DNA from: JABCYV01 sp963696025
GTDB lineage: Bacteria; Acidobacteriota; Terriglobia; Terriglobales; Acidobacteriaceae
DNA length: 64,000 nt
Assembly: GCA_963696025.1 (NCBI GenBank)
Contig: CAVOII010000014.1
Span: 868,001 to 932,000 of the forward strand
Direction: 5' to 3'
Shown: piece by piece, positions 52,596 to 61,676 of the stretch
Position numbering within the stretch: position 1 is the first letter of the stretch
How the letters are laid out: each line of letters begins with the position of its first letter
Notes under the pieces: generated by a model
The model's database searches: none
Told to the model about the DNA's origin: nothing
The model's input: the letters and a program-made list of their open reading frames with translations, nothing else
Translations under genes and position numbers: made by a program

Positions 52596-54314
52596 TTATT
52601 TCTCTAGTGCTTCAACCTTGAAGGTGTTATTACTCATGTCACTTTCCGGCACACTGCCGTCGTTGATGGCAACTTCGCGCGGCGGAGACGAAACCTCGAT
52701 CCGGATGGCATTCTTTGACTTCCCACGAACCTCCAACCTCTTGCTCACATCGCCGCCATCGATACGCACCGTAACCGGCACTTCAGCGCCGGCGTCTCCT
52801 AGATTCTCGACCGAGACCGTGACCAGGTAAGTGTTTTGCAGTGTTTGCCGGGTGAAGACCGAGTCGACGCGGAAGTCAGGCAGACCGCGGTCGCGATAAA
52901 CCCAATCGTCGAAGAACCATTCGAGATCGCGCTTGGTCTGCGCCTCAATCAAGCGTTGCACGAAAGCGGGTTCTTTATCCTGATCAGAGTGATAGGCGGA
53001 CAGTGCTTTCTGCAGCGCATCATCACCGATCATATCGCGCAGCATCCACCAGACATACATGGCCTTGCTGCGATAGAACTCTTCCCCGTTCGTATTGATG
53101 AGGGATTCATTCGCCGCGGCATTCTGACTGTGCTCCGCCGTGATTGCTTTTTCGGCATCGCTAATTGCCGCGCGGTGCAAATCCATAAAATCGAGCGCCG
53201 CCTGGCGTCCATCCTTGCTCTCGCGATACGCCGCCTGGGCGAAGTGCGCCAAGCCCTCGTAAATCCACGGACGCGGGGATGCAAACGCTGCATGCGTCAG
53301 TTGGTGCACTGCCGTGAGCGCATAGCGCCTGGAATCGTTGCTCGCGAGCGGTGTCAAGACCACGCTGCCCGTCTCAAAAGGCGCAGCTTCGGGATCGGCG
53401 AGCTCCACCACCTCGGGTTTTACCCGTGGTTGTCCGAACCAGTGCGTCACAAACGGAACCGCCAACTCCGCCGCAAGCGCATAGTTCTCCGCGCCGGACT
53501 TGTGGTCGGGAAAGTAAGAGATGTTGGCCGAGGGCCTGTCCAGTCCGCTGTATCCGCTGAGCACAAAAACCGGCACGCCCGTCCTCAGCTGCGGGTATCG
53601 GCATTCGGTACTAGCTGCAGAGACTCTGCTGATTCGTTCATACCCCCGCGGGCCACTTTCGCCGTTGCACAGAAAAAGAGACGACACACCCTGTCCTGAA
53701 TTAGTCAGCCTGGCCCTCATCTCCGCCTGTGCTTCCCGCGTCTTCCATCTCCCCAATACCTCGAAAACGCTATTTCCCTCGGACAAATCTGCCGATTCCG
53801 TCGCCACTGGATACCACGCGACATAACCAATTCCCCGAACCGCGGTGAACGACCGGCTGATCTGGTCCCAGTCGGTGTGCTTGGCTTGATCATCGGGCAC
53901 GCCGATTCGCGTGAGTCGCGTCACATCGAGGGGAATCGTTCCCTCATATCCAATTTCGATTTCGACTTTTTCTCCCGGCGGCGAATCGTGCGGCAGGACA
54001 ACGACGGCCTCGGAAAGCGCGCCGGTGTGATCAATATCGCTTGTGTATTCGTGAGTGACAAAACGGACCGGCTTCCCTGCGATGCGAATGGAGCTCCAGT
54101 CCAGGCTGGAAGAAACTTGCAGGGCAAGGTCACTTTGCGGCGCGAGCGAATCATTGCGTAGCGTGATCTTGCCTCGCACGGCCAGACGTTGCTGTTCCGG
54201 TTCAACGCGGACATCCAAGTCATACTTCGTGAAAGTGAAGGCTTCGCGATCCAGAGCAAGGCAATTCACCACGGAGGCACAGAGAACATAGAGCAAAATA
54301 GAGACAATTCTCAC
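52596..54314 (-). CDS. Secreted M1/MA-type peptidase-like protein with degenerate active site
   Basis: 572 aa from the GTG at 54314 (GGAG 8 nt upstream), which gives a signal peptide (MRIVSILLYVLCASVVNCLA). An M1-like N-terminal beta domain (about 20-160) precedes a gluzincin-like domain. Where HExxH is expected, H337-Q-L-T-H341 is read, followed by WIYEGLAHFAQAAYRE. The catalytic Glu is Gln, so peptidase activity is doubtful; zinc binding may remain. The C-terminal about 110 residues are an Ig-like beta domain (VSVENLGDAGAEVPVTVRI). It starts 2 bp after rlmB, so the two are probably coupled. Confidence 0.85.
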   Translation of the reverse strand: MRIVSILLYVLCASVVNCLALDREAFTFTKYDLDVRVEPEQQRLAVRGKITLRNDSLAPQSDLALQVSSSLDWSSIRIAGKPVRFVTHEYTSDIDHTGALSEAVVVLPHDSPPGEKVEIEIGYEGTIPLDVTRLTRIGVPDDQAKHTDWDQISRSFTAVRGIGYVAWYPVATESADLSEGNSVFEVLGRWKTREAQAEMRARLTNSGQGVSSLFLCNGESGPRGYERISRVSAASTECRYPQLRTGVPVFVLSGYSGLDRPSANISYFPDHKSGAENYALAAELAVPFVTHWFGQPRVKPEVVELADPEAAPFETGSVVLTPLASNDSRRYALTAVHQLTHAAFASPRPWIYEGLAHFAQAAYRESKDGRQAALDFMDLHRAAISDAEKAITAEHSQNAAANESLINTNGEEFYRSKAMYVWWMLRDMIGDDALQKALSAYHSDQDKEPAFVQRLIEAQTKRDLEWFFDDWVYRDRGLPDFRVDSVFTRQTLQNTYLVTVSVENLGDAGAEVPVTVRIDGGDVSKRLEVRGKSKNAIRIEVSSPPREVAINDGSVPESDMSNNTFKVEALEK

Positions 54315-54316
54315 TT

Positions 54317-55057
54317 CTATGTCTCCGCCTTCTTCCGCCGCTGCCGCACGATTTCGTACAAAACCACTCCTGCTGCCACCGAAACGTTCAAAGATGGCAC
54401 CTTCCCCAGCATTGGAATGGAAACGAGAAAATCGCACTTCTTCGCAACCAGGTCGTGGACGCCCTTGCCCTCCGATCCCAGCACGATGGCGCAATCCATG
54501 TTGTAGTCGAGCGCGTCGTAAGTCTGACTTCCGCGTTCATCAAGGCCAACGATCCATAAGTTCTTTTCCTTTAATTCCTCCAGAGTGCGAGCGATATTTG
54601 TCACCTTGGCCATGGGCAAGTGTTCGCTCGCGCCCGCAGATGCCTTGGCTACGATCGCAGTCACGCCCACGGCACGGCGTTCGGGAATTACCACTCCGTC
54701 CGCGCCCCCTGCATCTGCGGTGCGCAGGATCGCCCCGAGGTTGTGAGGATCTTCCACTCCATCCAACACAACGATCAATGAATGCCGGCCACGCTTGGCG
54801 GCAATCACGTCATCGAGATCGTTGTAGCGCTTGTTCGACGTTACTGCCACCACTCCCTGATGAGCGTTGTTGCCAGCCATGCGGTCAAGTTCGGCGCGAG
54901 CCAAGAACCGCACCGCAACTCCCTGGCGCCGGGATTCGTCGACAACACGTTGCAGGCGCAGATCGTGTCGCTCTTTCGACACGCCGACCCACTCAAAGGA
55001 ACGCCCACGTGCCTTTAATGCCCCGGCAACGGCGTTGATTCCGTAGATGTAGTTCAT
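54317..55057 (-). CDS. rlmB: 23S rRNA (guanosine-2'-O-)-methyltransferase RlmB
   Basis: SPOUT-class methyltransferase of the TrmH family. 246 aa. The N-terminal substrate-binding domain (YIYGINAVAGALKARGRSFE) is followed by the SpoU motifs: DPHNLGAILRTADAGGADGV (motif 1), AIVLGSEGKGVHDLVAKKCD (motif 2) and IPMLGKVPSLNVSVAAGVVL (motif 3). The match to RlmB rather than TrmH is inferred from the N-terminal domain. Confidence 0.93.
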   Translation of the reverse strand: MNYIYGINAVAGALKARGRSFEWVGVSKERHDLRLQRVVDESRRQGVAVRFLARAELDRMAGNNAHQGVVAVTSNKRYNDLDDVIAAKRGRHSLIVVLDGVEDPHNLGAILRTADAGGADGVVIPERRAVGVTAIVAKASAGASEHLPMAKVTNIARTLEELKEKNLWIVGLDERGSQTYDALDYNMDCAIVLGSEGKGVHDLVAKKCDFLVSIPMLGKVPSLNVSVAAGVVLYEIVRQRRKKAET

Positions 55058-55204
55058 TGAGATTCAGTTTAGCGCCTAGCGGCACAGCGCGTATCAACGA
55101 CGCTGAGGATGCTGTTCCCAACGGATTCCGGGCGCCCCAACTTCTGATATGCTGCCACGGTCCGTTTTGAAAGCGACATAATTTTTACAAACTGGGGTGA
55201 AGAC

Positions 55205-55846
55205 ATGCGACCGCGATCGGATTTCATCTATTGTGTGCATTTCTGTTCATCATGAGTACTAGAGCGCTTGCGCAGGATTTCACTGCCGACGGATTCAATG
55301 TGCGCGGGTCATGAGAACCAAGTCGCCAAGCTTTTCGTCAGCGCCGACAAGGTGCGAATGGAACCGGTGAAGCAGCAGGGTGATGTGAGCCCCTTCGTTA
55401 TTTGGGACACCGGGGAGCATGCCTATTTTGTAGTCATGCCGGAACGGCATATGTATATGGACTTTCCTAGTCCCATGGTGCAACAGCAGGCGTCAGTTTT
55501 TTGGCGACCGGCTGATGTGAATAAGGCCTGCCCGGATTGGTAGCGACTGGCTGCGCAACTTAAGACCAAGGAAAAGCTCGGGAGTTGCCGAAAAATTGGC
55601 AGCGACACTCTGAACGGTCGAAGTGCCGTAAAATACGAAGGGACCTCGTCGGATGGCAAGACGAGCGATGTGTGGCTTGATGGTAACCTGCGCTTGCTGG
55701 TCAAGATGACTGATGCTGACGGCAATGTTATGGAAATTCGCAACATTCACGAAGGGCCGATTCCTGGCAGTACGTTTGAGATCCCTCCCGACTATAAGAA
55801 GATGGATATGGGCCGCATGATGAACCGTCAGAAGCCGTCTGATTGA
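55205..55846 (+). pseudogene. Decayed secreted-protein gene (frameshift plus in-frame stop)
   Basis: From 55252 ALAQDFTADGFNVR is read in one frame, then HENQVAKLFVSADKVRMEPV in another, which continues to a TAG at 55541-55543. After the TAG the same frame goes on with family-like sequence (LKTKEKLGSCRKIGSDTLNG, VWLDGNLRLLVKMTDADGNV, ending EIPPDYKKMDMGRMMNRQ) to TGA at 55844-55846. It resembles DUF4412-type outer-membrane-linked proteins. Two independent lesions make a pseudogene more likely than an assembly error. Confidence 0.7.
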
Positions 55847-55918
55847 TCCTAAAAGATGCGCTGTGGATAGCGAGCAGCTACAATGGTTGAGGCGAAAACT
55901 AGCGCCTCGCAAGGGACC

Positions 55919-56698
55919 ATGTCTTTATCCGCCGTAATCGTCGACGATGAGCAGCTTGCCCGTGACGAACTCGCGTTCCTGCTGAAAAATGTGGGTGATG
56001 TGGATGTGGTCGCACAGGGGAAGAATGGCGTCGAAGGCGTTAGCCTGATACGCGAACACAACCCCGATCTGGTCTTTCTCGACGTACAAATGCCGGGCCT
56101 CGACGGTTTCGGCGTGATCAAGAAGCTGCTCGATAAGAAAGTCCCACTCCCGAAGATCGTTTTTGCCACTGCATTCGACCAATATGCGGTGAAAGCGTTC
56201 GAGGTAAATGCAGTTGACTATCTGCTAAAGCCGTTCGATAAGAAGCGGGTCGCGCTGTCGGTGCAAAAAGCGCGAGCTAAAGTTGGATCCAGCGCCAACT
56301 CTGCGGACAAGCTGGAGACCCTGATGCGCATGCTGGAGGCGCAGAAGCCGCAGACATCCAAAGTCTTGCTCAAGTCCGGAGGACGGCTGTTCCTGGTCAA
56401 TCAGAAAGATGTGTGCTTCGCTTCCATCGAGGAGGGTGTGATCTCGGTGGTGACCAGCGGAATTAATGGAATGGAGGGCCAGTCGAACTGCCGTACCCTC
56501 GAAGAACTCCTGGACAGCCTCGACCCTAACCTCTTCTGGCGCGTGCACCGGTCCTACATGGTGAATATCAATCGCATCAAGGAAGTCGTCCCCTGGTTTA
56601 AGAGTTCCTACCAACTGCGCATGGATGACAAGAAGCAGACTGAAATCCCCGTCAGCCGCGCGCAGACCAAGCGCTTGCGCGAACTTTTCGGATTGTAG
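55919..56698 (+). CDS. LytTR-family response regulator
   Basis: 259 aa from the ATG at 55919 (AAGGGA upstream); the 55883 ATG would add 12. The receiver domain shows VIVDDEQLARDELAFLLKNV, the phosphorylation site D55 (LVFLDVQMPGLDG), ATAFDQYAVKAFEVNAVDYL and a Lys (LLKPFDKKRV). The LytTR DNA-binding domain (about 160-259) has KVLLKSGGRLFLVNQKDVCF, LFWRVHRSYMVNINRIKEV and QTEIPVSRAQTKRLRELFGL. No sensor kinase is nearby. Confidence 0.96.
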   Translation: MSLSAVIVDDEQLARDELAFLLKNVGDVDVVAQGKNGVEGVSLIREHNPDLVFLDVQMPGLDGFGVIKKLLDKKVPLPKIVFATAFDQYAVKAFEVNAVDYLLKPFDKKRVALSVQKARAKVGSSANSADKLETLMRMLEAQKPQTSKVLLKSGGRLFLVNQKDVCFASIEEGVISVVTSGINGMEGQSNCRTLEELLDSLDPNLFWRVHRSYMVNINRIKEVVPWFKSSYQLRMDDKKQTEIPVSRAQTKRLRELFGL

Positions 56699-56723
56699 CC
56701 CACTTCTCTGTCAGGTGTACCAA

Positions 56724-56882
56724 ATGTCTTTGACTTACGTGACTCACAATCAGCGGAGGCGCGCTGGGATGGTGATGTTCGCCTTGGCGATCCTCGGCCT
56801 CTGCATGGCGACGTATCTGTTACTCTCGCCGAAGTCGCAGGAATCGTTTGGAATCGATCAGCTCTACGGCCTCTTGGACTGA
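56724..56882 (+). CDS. Small hypothetical membrane protein
   Basis: 52 aa with a single hydrophobic helix (about 16-36) and short polar ends; the start ATG is preceded by AGGTG. It is 25 bp after the response regulator gene and may be co-transcribed with it. No family recognised. Confidence 0.5.
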   Translation: MSLTYVTHNQRRRAGMVMFALAILGLCMATYLLLSPKSQESFGIDQLYGLLD

Positions 56883-57017
56883 GTTTTTCCGCTCATTCAC
56901 TAGCAAGGCGCCTCTATCAGCGATGAGTTGTTTGGTAGGGCAACGATTGAAAACCGCAGACGCATCTCACGCGTAACCGTAGGCAAATAGCCTTCCCAAG
57001 GACAAGTGTGATCTAAT

Positions 57018-57341
57018 ATGATCACCAGGATATTTTGTTTGATTCGGTTTTCACATACCGCCCGCTGGTGTGTATTCGTTAAAGTTCTGGCCCTAGCTTG
57101 CGTCCTCCTGGTCACGTTCGTTGGCGTCGTCCAAGCCGTTCACGTACATTCTGAAAACTCCAAGCTACCCAACCACGAGTGTTCAGTCTGCTCAGTCGCT
57201 CATTCCGGGATCATCGGCCACGCGTTCTATCGGCCCGCCCCGGTTTTTGCTCGCACCGTGCTGTTCGTCGCTCCTGACCCTGTTTCAAAGTCTTCAAGTT
57301 TCGTCTCGTCCCTCCATATCCGTCCTCCACCGTCAGTTTAG
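57018..57341 (+). CDS. Small His/Cys membrane protein upstream of the TonB receptor
   Basis: 107 aa. A hydrophobic segment (about 20-40) is followed by VQAVHVHSENSKLPNHECSV and CSVAHSG, with His and two Cys spaced as C-x2-C. It may bind a metal and recalls DUF2946-type proteins, but the match is weak. The TonB receptor starts 65 bp downstream. A GTGATC-TAATAT-GATCAC palindrome (57008-57025) lies over the start codon. Confidence 0.55.
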   Translation: MITRIFCLIRFSHTARWCVFVKVLALACVLLVTFVGVVQAVHVHSENSKLPNHECSVCSVAHSGIIGHAFYRPAPVFARTVLFVAPDPVSKSSSFVSSLHIRPPPSV

Positions 57342-57406
57342 GGTCATACCAGGTCAATCGGTCCCGTTTCAGTTAGATCTTCAACCCTATTCGCTTTGGA
57401 GGAATC

Positions 57407-60199
57407 ATGCTGGCTTCTTATCAGAAGTCGCTTCATGCGGCTTTCATATTGGTTTTCTTTTTGACCGTCGGTCTTCGGGTCGAGGCGCAGTCCAACTCCG
57501 CATCCATCAGCGGCACAGTCCTCGACCCGACTGGGGCTGTGGTTCCGGATGCAACCGTTGAGATTCATAACCCAGTCAGTCACTTTGACCGGTCAACCAC
57601 CACGGATAGCTCCGGGAGATTCAGCTTCCCAAACGTTCCATTTAATCCCTACCACTTAAGTGTCAGCGGTGCGGGGTTCGCTCCTTACGCTCAAGACGTT
57701 GAAGTTCGATCCGCCGTTCCTTTGGACGTCAAGATCAGCCTCAAGGTCTCCGGATCTTCGGAGAGCGTAACTGTCGAGGCTGGGGAAGATCTCGTGGAGA
57801 ACGATCCAACGGCTCACACCGATGTGGATCGCGAATTGTTCGACAAGATCCCTCTGGAGAGTGCCTCATCGTCGTTGAGTTCGCTGGTTACACTCGCCAC
57901 ACCGGGAATCGCCGCAGACTCGAATGGCCTGTTTCATGGAATGGGTGACCACGCGTCAAACTCCTTCTCGGTTGATGGTCAGCCCATCACCGATCAGCAG
58001 AGCAAAGTCTTTTCGAACCAGGTTCCAGTGGATTCAATTCAGTCGCTGGAGGTCATCCAAGGCGCACCTCCCGCTGAATATGGGGGCAAGACGAGCCTGG
58101 TGATTGTGGCCACGACGCGTTCGGGTCAGGGCGTGACGACGCCTCACGGTAGTTTGACCACCTCGTATGGCTCCTTTGGCACATCCAATGTTGGCTTCGA
58201 CCTCGCTTACGGAGGCGCAAAATGGGGAAACTTCATTTCCGCGAACGGGCTTAACAGCGGCCGGTTCCTTGACCCGCCTGAGTTCGCCGTAATCCATGAC
58301 AAAGGGAACGAGGAGAACATTTTCGACCGAGTCGACTATCAACTTTCAAGCGCGGACTCGATTCACTTGAACTTTGGCTACACGCGTTCCTGGTTTCAAA
58401 ACCCCAATACCTTCGACCAGCAATTCCATACCTGCAACGCGGGGTTCTTTTGTCCTGCCGGGCAAGCCGTCAACCCGCTAAATAGGGCACCTCTTGGTCA
58501 GACGGATCAGCGCTCGAAGATCGGGACATTTAACATCGCTCCGTCCTGGACGCACGTGCTCAACTCGTCCGCAGTGACTACGTTGGGCGCTTTTGTTCGG
58601 AGAGACCAATTCAACTACTACCCAAGCGCCGATCCCTTCGCGGACTTTTCCCCAGACCTGCAGGCTCAGACCATCACGCAAGACCGGAAGCTTACTAATG
58701 CCGGTCTTCGGGGGGACATTTCTTACGTGAAGGGTATCCACAACATAAAAGCGGGAGTTACGTACCAACAGACATTCTTGACGGAGAATGACACTCTAGG
58801 CACGGTCGATCCAGGGTTCTTAGGATTATTCAACCAGCTCGATCCAGCCACTGGCAAGCCGGTCCCAGGTACCTCGTGCCTGGACGCCAAGGGCAATCCT
58901 ACTGCCCCCCCCTGCACGATCCTTGCCCCCAGCGACTTGACCCGTGGAGGAAGTCCGTTCAGCTTTCACGGCCACACGGACGTGAAAGAAACCGCGCTGT
59001 ACGTCCAAGATTCAATCACCAAGGGAAGGTGGGCATTCAACCTTGGGATTCGCGGAGACATCTACCGCGGGTTTAGCAAGGACGGCCAAGCGCAGCCACG
59101 GCTAGGTATCGCGTACAACGTCAAAGCAACGAATACTGTGCTGCGAATTTCGTACGCGCGAACCATGGAATCCCCGTTCAACGAAAATCTGGTCATTGCC
59201 AGCACCGGATGCAGCAACCCGGTAATCGCCTTCTTAGTGCCGCCACCGAACATTCCCTGTAGCGGTGGGGCAATTCGTCCGGGGTGGCGCAACGAATTCC
59301 ACGCTGGGCTTCAGCAGGCCTTCGGGAAATATTTGGTCGTGGATGGTGAATACATCTGGAAGTACACCCACGGCTCCTACGACTTCGGCGTCGTGGCCGC
59401 CTCACCGATCGCATTTCCGATCGAGTGGCATAATTCGAAAATCCCGGGGTATACGCTCCGCGTCAGCGTTCCGAACTATCACGGGTTTACCGCACTCGTG
59501 GTGATGTCCAGCGTTGCCGCGCGCTTCTTCCCGCCGCAAGTCGGCGGCGTACCCTTTTTGCCCGCGCCAGCCGTCTTCCGCATTGACCATGACGAAAAGT
59601 TCAACCAGACGACCCACTTTCAGTACCAGCCGTGGAAAAATGGGCCGTGGGTCGGCTTCAACTGGAGGTACGACAGCGGCCTGGTGGCTGGGTCAATACC
59701 ATGCTCCGCGCCAACCGCAACCTGCTCTGCTTCCACTTCCCCCCTGGATGGGGGAACAGGAGTCATTCCCGGGACGACCACTCCGCTTCCGCAGGGCCAA
59801 GTTGGTTTCGTGAACAACATCACTACGCTCCCTCTCACTGCGGACCAGGAATTTCAGGCGGGGCTAACCTGCAACGGCAAACTGGCCGCGCCAAGCCCCT
59901 TTGGAGTCGCGCTCTCCACTTGCGATGCGGCTGGGTTGGGATCCATCTTTGTCAAGATCCCGGCGCCAGGGAAAGAAAACGACGACCACAATCCGCAGCG
60001 GATTGAGCCGCGAAACCTGTTTGATCTCAGCGTGGGAGACGACAACCTCTTCCGCGCGGAGCGCTATAAGTGGAGCCTGCGCCTCACGGCTATCAACCTG
60101 ACGAACAAGGTGGCGTTGTACAACTTTTTCTCCACGTTCAGCGGCACACACTATGTGACGCCGCGCTCATTGACGGCTGAGATAGGTTTCCACTTCTAG
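57407..60199 (+). CDS. TonB-dependent receptor with N-terminal carboxypeptidase-regulatory domain
   Basis: 930 aa outer-membrane channel. Signal peptide about 1-28. About 30-105 is a CarboxypepD_reg-like domain (ASISGTVLDPTGAVVPDATV, SSGRFSFPNVPFNPYHLSVS). The plug follows (about 110-245, with SNSFSVDGQPITDQQSKVFS, QSLEVIQGAPPAEYGGKTSL), then the beta barrel to the C-terminal Phe (TAEIGFHF), as expected for the last barrel strand. Such Oar-like receptors are expanded in Acidobacteriota; the substrate is unknown. It is somewhat shorter than many family members (about 1000-1150 aa). Confidence 0.93.
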   Translation: MLASYQKSLHAAFILVFFLTVGLRVEAQSNSASISGTVLDPTGAVVPDATVEIHNPVSHFDRSTTTDSSGRFSFPNVPFNPYHLSVSGAGFAPYAQDVEVRSAVPLDVKISLKVSGSSESVTVEAGEDLVENDPTAHTDVDRELFDKIPLESASSSLSSLVTLATPGIAADSNGLFHGMGDHASNSFSVDGQPITDQQSKVFSNQVPVDSIQSLEVIQGAPPAEYGGKTSLVIVATTRSGQGVTTPHGSLTTSYGSFGTSNVGFDLAYGGAKWGNFISANGLNSGRFLDPPEFAVIHDKGNEENIFDRVDYQLSSADSIHLNFGYTRSWFQNPNTFDQQFHTCNAGFFCPAGQAVNPLNRAPLGQTDQRSKIGTFNIAPSWTHVLNSSAVTTLGAFVRRDQFNYYPSADPFADFSPDLQAQTITQDRKLTNAGLRGDISYVKGIHNIKAGVTYQQTFLTENDTLGTVDPGFLGLFNQLDPATGKPVPGTSCLDAKGNPTAPPCTILAPSDLTRGGSPFSFHGHTDVKETALYVQDSITKGRWAFNLGIRGDIYRGFSKDGQAQPRLGIAYNVKATNTVLRISYARTMESPFNENLVIASTGCSNPVIAFLVPPPNIPCSGGAIRPGWRNEFHAGLQQAFGKYLVVDGEYIWKYTHGSYDFGVVAASPIAFPIEWHNSKIPGYTLRVSVPNYHGFTALVVMSSVAARFFPPQVGGVPFLPAPAVFRIDHDEKFNQTTHFQYQPWKNGPWVGFNWRYDSGLVAGSIPCSAPTATCSASTSPLDGGTGVIPGTTTPLPQGQVGFVNNITTLPLTADQEFQAGLTCNGKLAAPSPFGVALSTCDAAGLGSIFVKIPAPGKENDDHNPQRIEPRNLFDLSVGDDNLFRAERYKWSLRLTAINLTNKVALYNFFSTFSGTHYVTPRSLTAEIGFHF

Positions 60200-60228
60200 C
60201 GGGAGGACCATCAAGAGAGAGGACGACG

Positions 60229-60273
60229 ATGGCGGCCATTCTTCCGAAAGTTAACGGAGAGAAGATCAAATAG
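60229..60273 (+). CDS. Possible 14-aa ORF after the TonB receptor gene
   Basis: MAAILPKVNGEKIK, preceded by a purine-rich GAGAGAGGACGACG, lies between the receptor stop and the terminator hairpin. It could be a short peptide or chance; I have no further support. Confidence 0.2.
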   Translation: MAAILPKVNGEKIK

Positions 60274-60278
60274 GGGAG

Positions 60279-60312
60279 GCGGCCGGTGGGAGGAGTTCAC
60301 CGGCCGCTTTCC
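60279..60312 (+). terminator. Intrinsic terminator after the TonB receptor
   Basis: Perfect 10-bp stem GCGGCCGGTG / CACCGGCCGC with a 9-base loop (60279-60307) followed by TTTCCT. Strong GC stem and a short T-rich tail. It lies between the convergent TonB receptor and Crp/Fnr genes and may serve both. Confidence 0.7.
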
Positions 60313-60327
60313 TGGCTGCAACCAATA

Positions 60328-61047
60328 TCACGCAGCCAGCGCTTCCAAAGCAGTTCGATTGCGGATGACCAGAGTCGAGCCGTCTAGCCGGATGAATTCC
60401 TTTTTCTTGAGCTCGCTCAACAGACAAGTCACAGTCTCACGTGAAGACCCAATCATCTGCGCCATTTCCTCGTGGGTGAGGCTCGATCGAATGCGAATCT
60501 CACATGTCCCATTTTCTTTGTCCCGGCCGGTCGTCCACGACAAAAGCAATTTGGCCAGTTTCCCTGCTGACGACCGCGCCAGCACCAAGTCGTGGATATC
60601 ACGATAGGCTGACTGAAACTCCCTACTCAATGCCTGTGCCGAGTGCAAACCCAACTCCCCATGTTTCTGCAATATCTTCATCAGGGCTTCGCGTTCAATG
60701 AAATTCACCTGGCAAGGCCCCGAGGTTTCAGCAGTCAATTCGCAGCATGTCCCGGAAATCACCGCGCTAAGTCCCAGGGCCTCTCCTGGTCCCGCCATTT
60801 TGAGGATTAGCACTTTTCCTTCCCGAGAAGTAGTCGAGAGCTTGACCTTGCCGGAGCAAAGAACAAAAGCGCCTCGCGGCATTTGGCCTTCGACGAAAAG
60901 GACAGCACCGCCCGGGTAAGTGCTCAGATGGCTGGCGCCGCTGAATGACTTCACCACCTCGGGAGACAGGCTGCAGAACCATTTGTCTCGCCGCAGTTTA
61001 CAAGTGACGCAGCTCTCAATGATTTCCAGCCCGTACGGAGTGTTCAT
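60328..61047 (-). CDS. Crp/Fnr-family transcription regulator with Cys cluster
   Basis: 239 aa from the ATG at 61047 (ATGs further upstream are in frame). The cAMP-binding-like domain (about 30-145) shows GGAVLFVEGQMPRGAFVLCS and VLILKMAGPGEALGLSAVIS. The C-terminal helix-turn-helix is LTHEEMAQMIGSSRETVTCL with LLSELKKKEFIRLDGSTLVI. The N-terminal C13-x2-C16-x8-C25 (ESCVTCKLRRDKWFC) resembles the Fe-S-ligand Cys of FNR. The ligand is unknown. Confidence 0.93.
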   Translation of the reverse strand: MNTPYGLEIIESCVTCKLRRDKWFCSLSPEVVKSFSGASHLSTYPGGAVLFVEGQMPRGAFVLCSGKVKLSTTSREGKVLILKMAGPGEALGLSAVISGTCCELTAETSGPCQVNFIEREALMKILQKHGELGLHSAQALSREFQSAYRDIHDLVLARSSAGKLAKLLLSWTTGRDKENGTCEIRIRSSLTHEEMAQMIGSSRETVTCLLSELKKKEFIRLDGSTLVIRNRTALEALAA

Positions 61048-61136
61048 CGTCTTGCCAGCCCACACTGCAGTAGAACAGGTAGATAGGATCGACATCGACG
61101 ACATTTGAGAACCACTTTGGGTCCTAAATTGGAACC

Positions 61137-61676
61137 TCAAAGAATCGCAGAGAGGCGAGCAGCGCGGGCGGGATGCTCCATAATTGCTAGTTGAGCGGCG
61201 AGATCGCTGAGACGTTCGTAGCCGTCGAGCAGTCGATCGGCGGAAAGACGGGCCCCGGGCAACGCGATTCCCAAATACAACCGCGCCATCGCCAGGATGG
61301 CATACAGTCGCAAGCGGAGGGCACTATCGGCCAACTGCCGCCCCGTGTTGGCAATCGTGGTATCTGTACTGCGTGCGGCTGCCTCACCCAATCTCAACAG
61401 AATGGCCGCGTTGTGCGCAGTGCTTTGGACGTAATCCACGGCGGCCTGCAGTCGTTCCCTCTGGACAGCCCGGAACTCGCCGGAGGGCAGGTTAAGCCGC
61501 AAGAATTCCTCCTCTTCAGGATCCATCAGATTGCGAAAAGCATCAATGTCGACGGGCCGCGTCCGTCCAGCCAGATCATCCATGTTGCTGACGGCGGCGC
61601 TTTGCCCCCGTGCCGCGTGTAGTAACAGGAGCAACGCGATCAGCGATACCGCAACCAGAAAAACCGGCAGAATCAT
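61137..61676 (-). CDS. Hypothetical membrane-anchored helical protein
   Basis: 179 aa. A hydrophobic N-terminus (about 2-22) and then a long helical, charged part with ARAA and LAAQLA-like heptads that may form coiled coils. It overlaps the following gene (61673-61894) by 4 bp, which fits co-translation. No family recognised. Confidence 0.65.
   Translation of the reverse strand: MILPVFLVAVSLIALLLLLHAARGQSAAVSNMDDLAGRTRPVDIDAFRNLMDPEEEEFLRLNLPSGEFRAVQRERLQAAVDYVQSTAHNAAILLRLGEAAARSTDTTIANTGRQLADSALRLRLYAILAMARLYLGIALPGARLSADRLLDGYERLSDLAAQLAIMEHPARAARLSAIL

Noticed and set aside
57007..57026. TGTGA-N10-TCACC as a CRP/FNR site
   Set aside because: Spacing does not match the known consensus; only the GTGATC-N6-GATCAC palindrome is noted.
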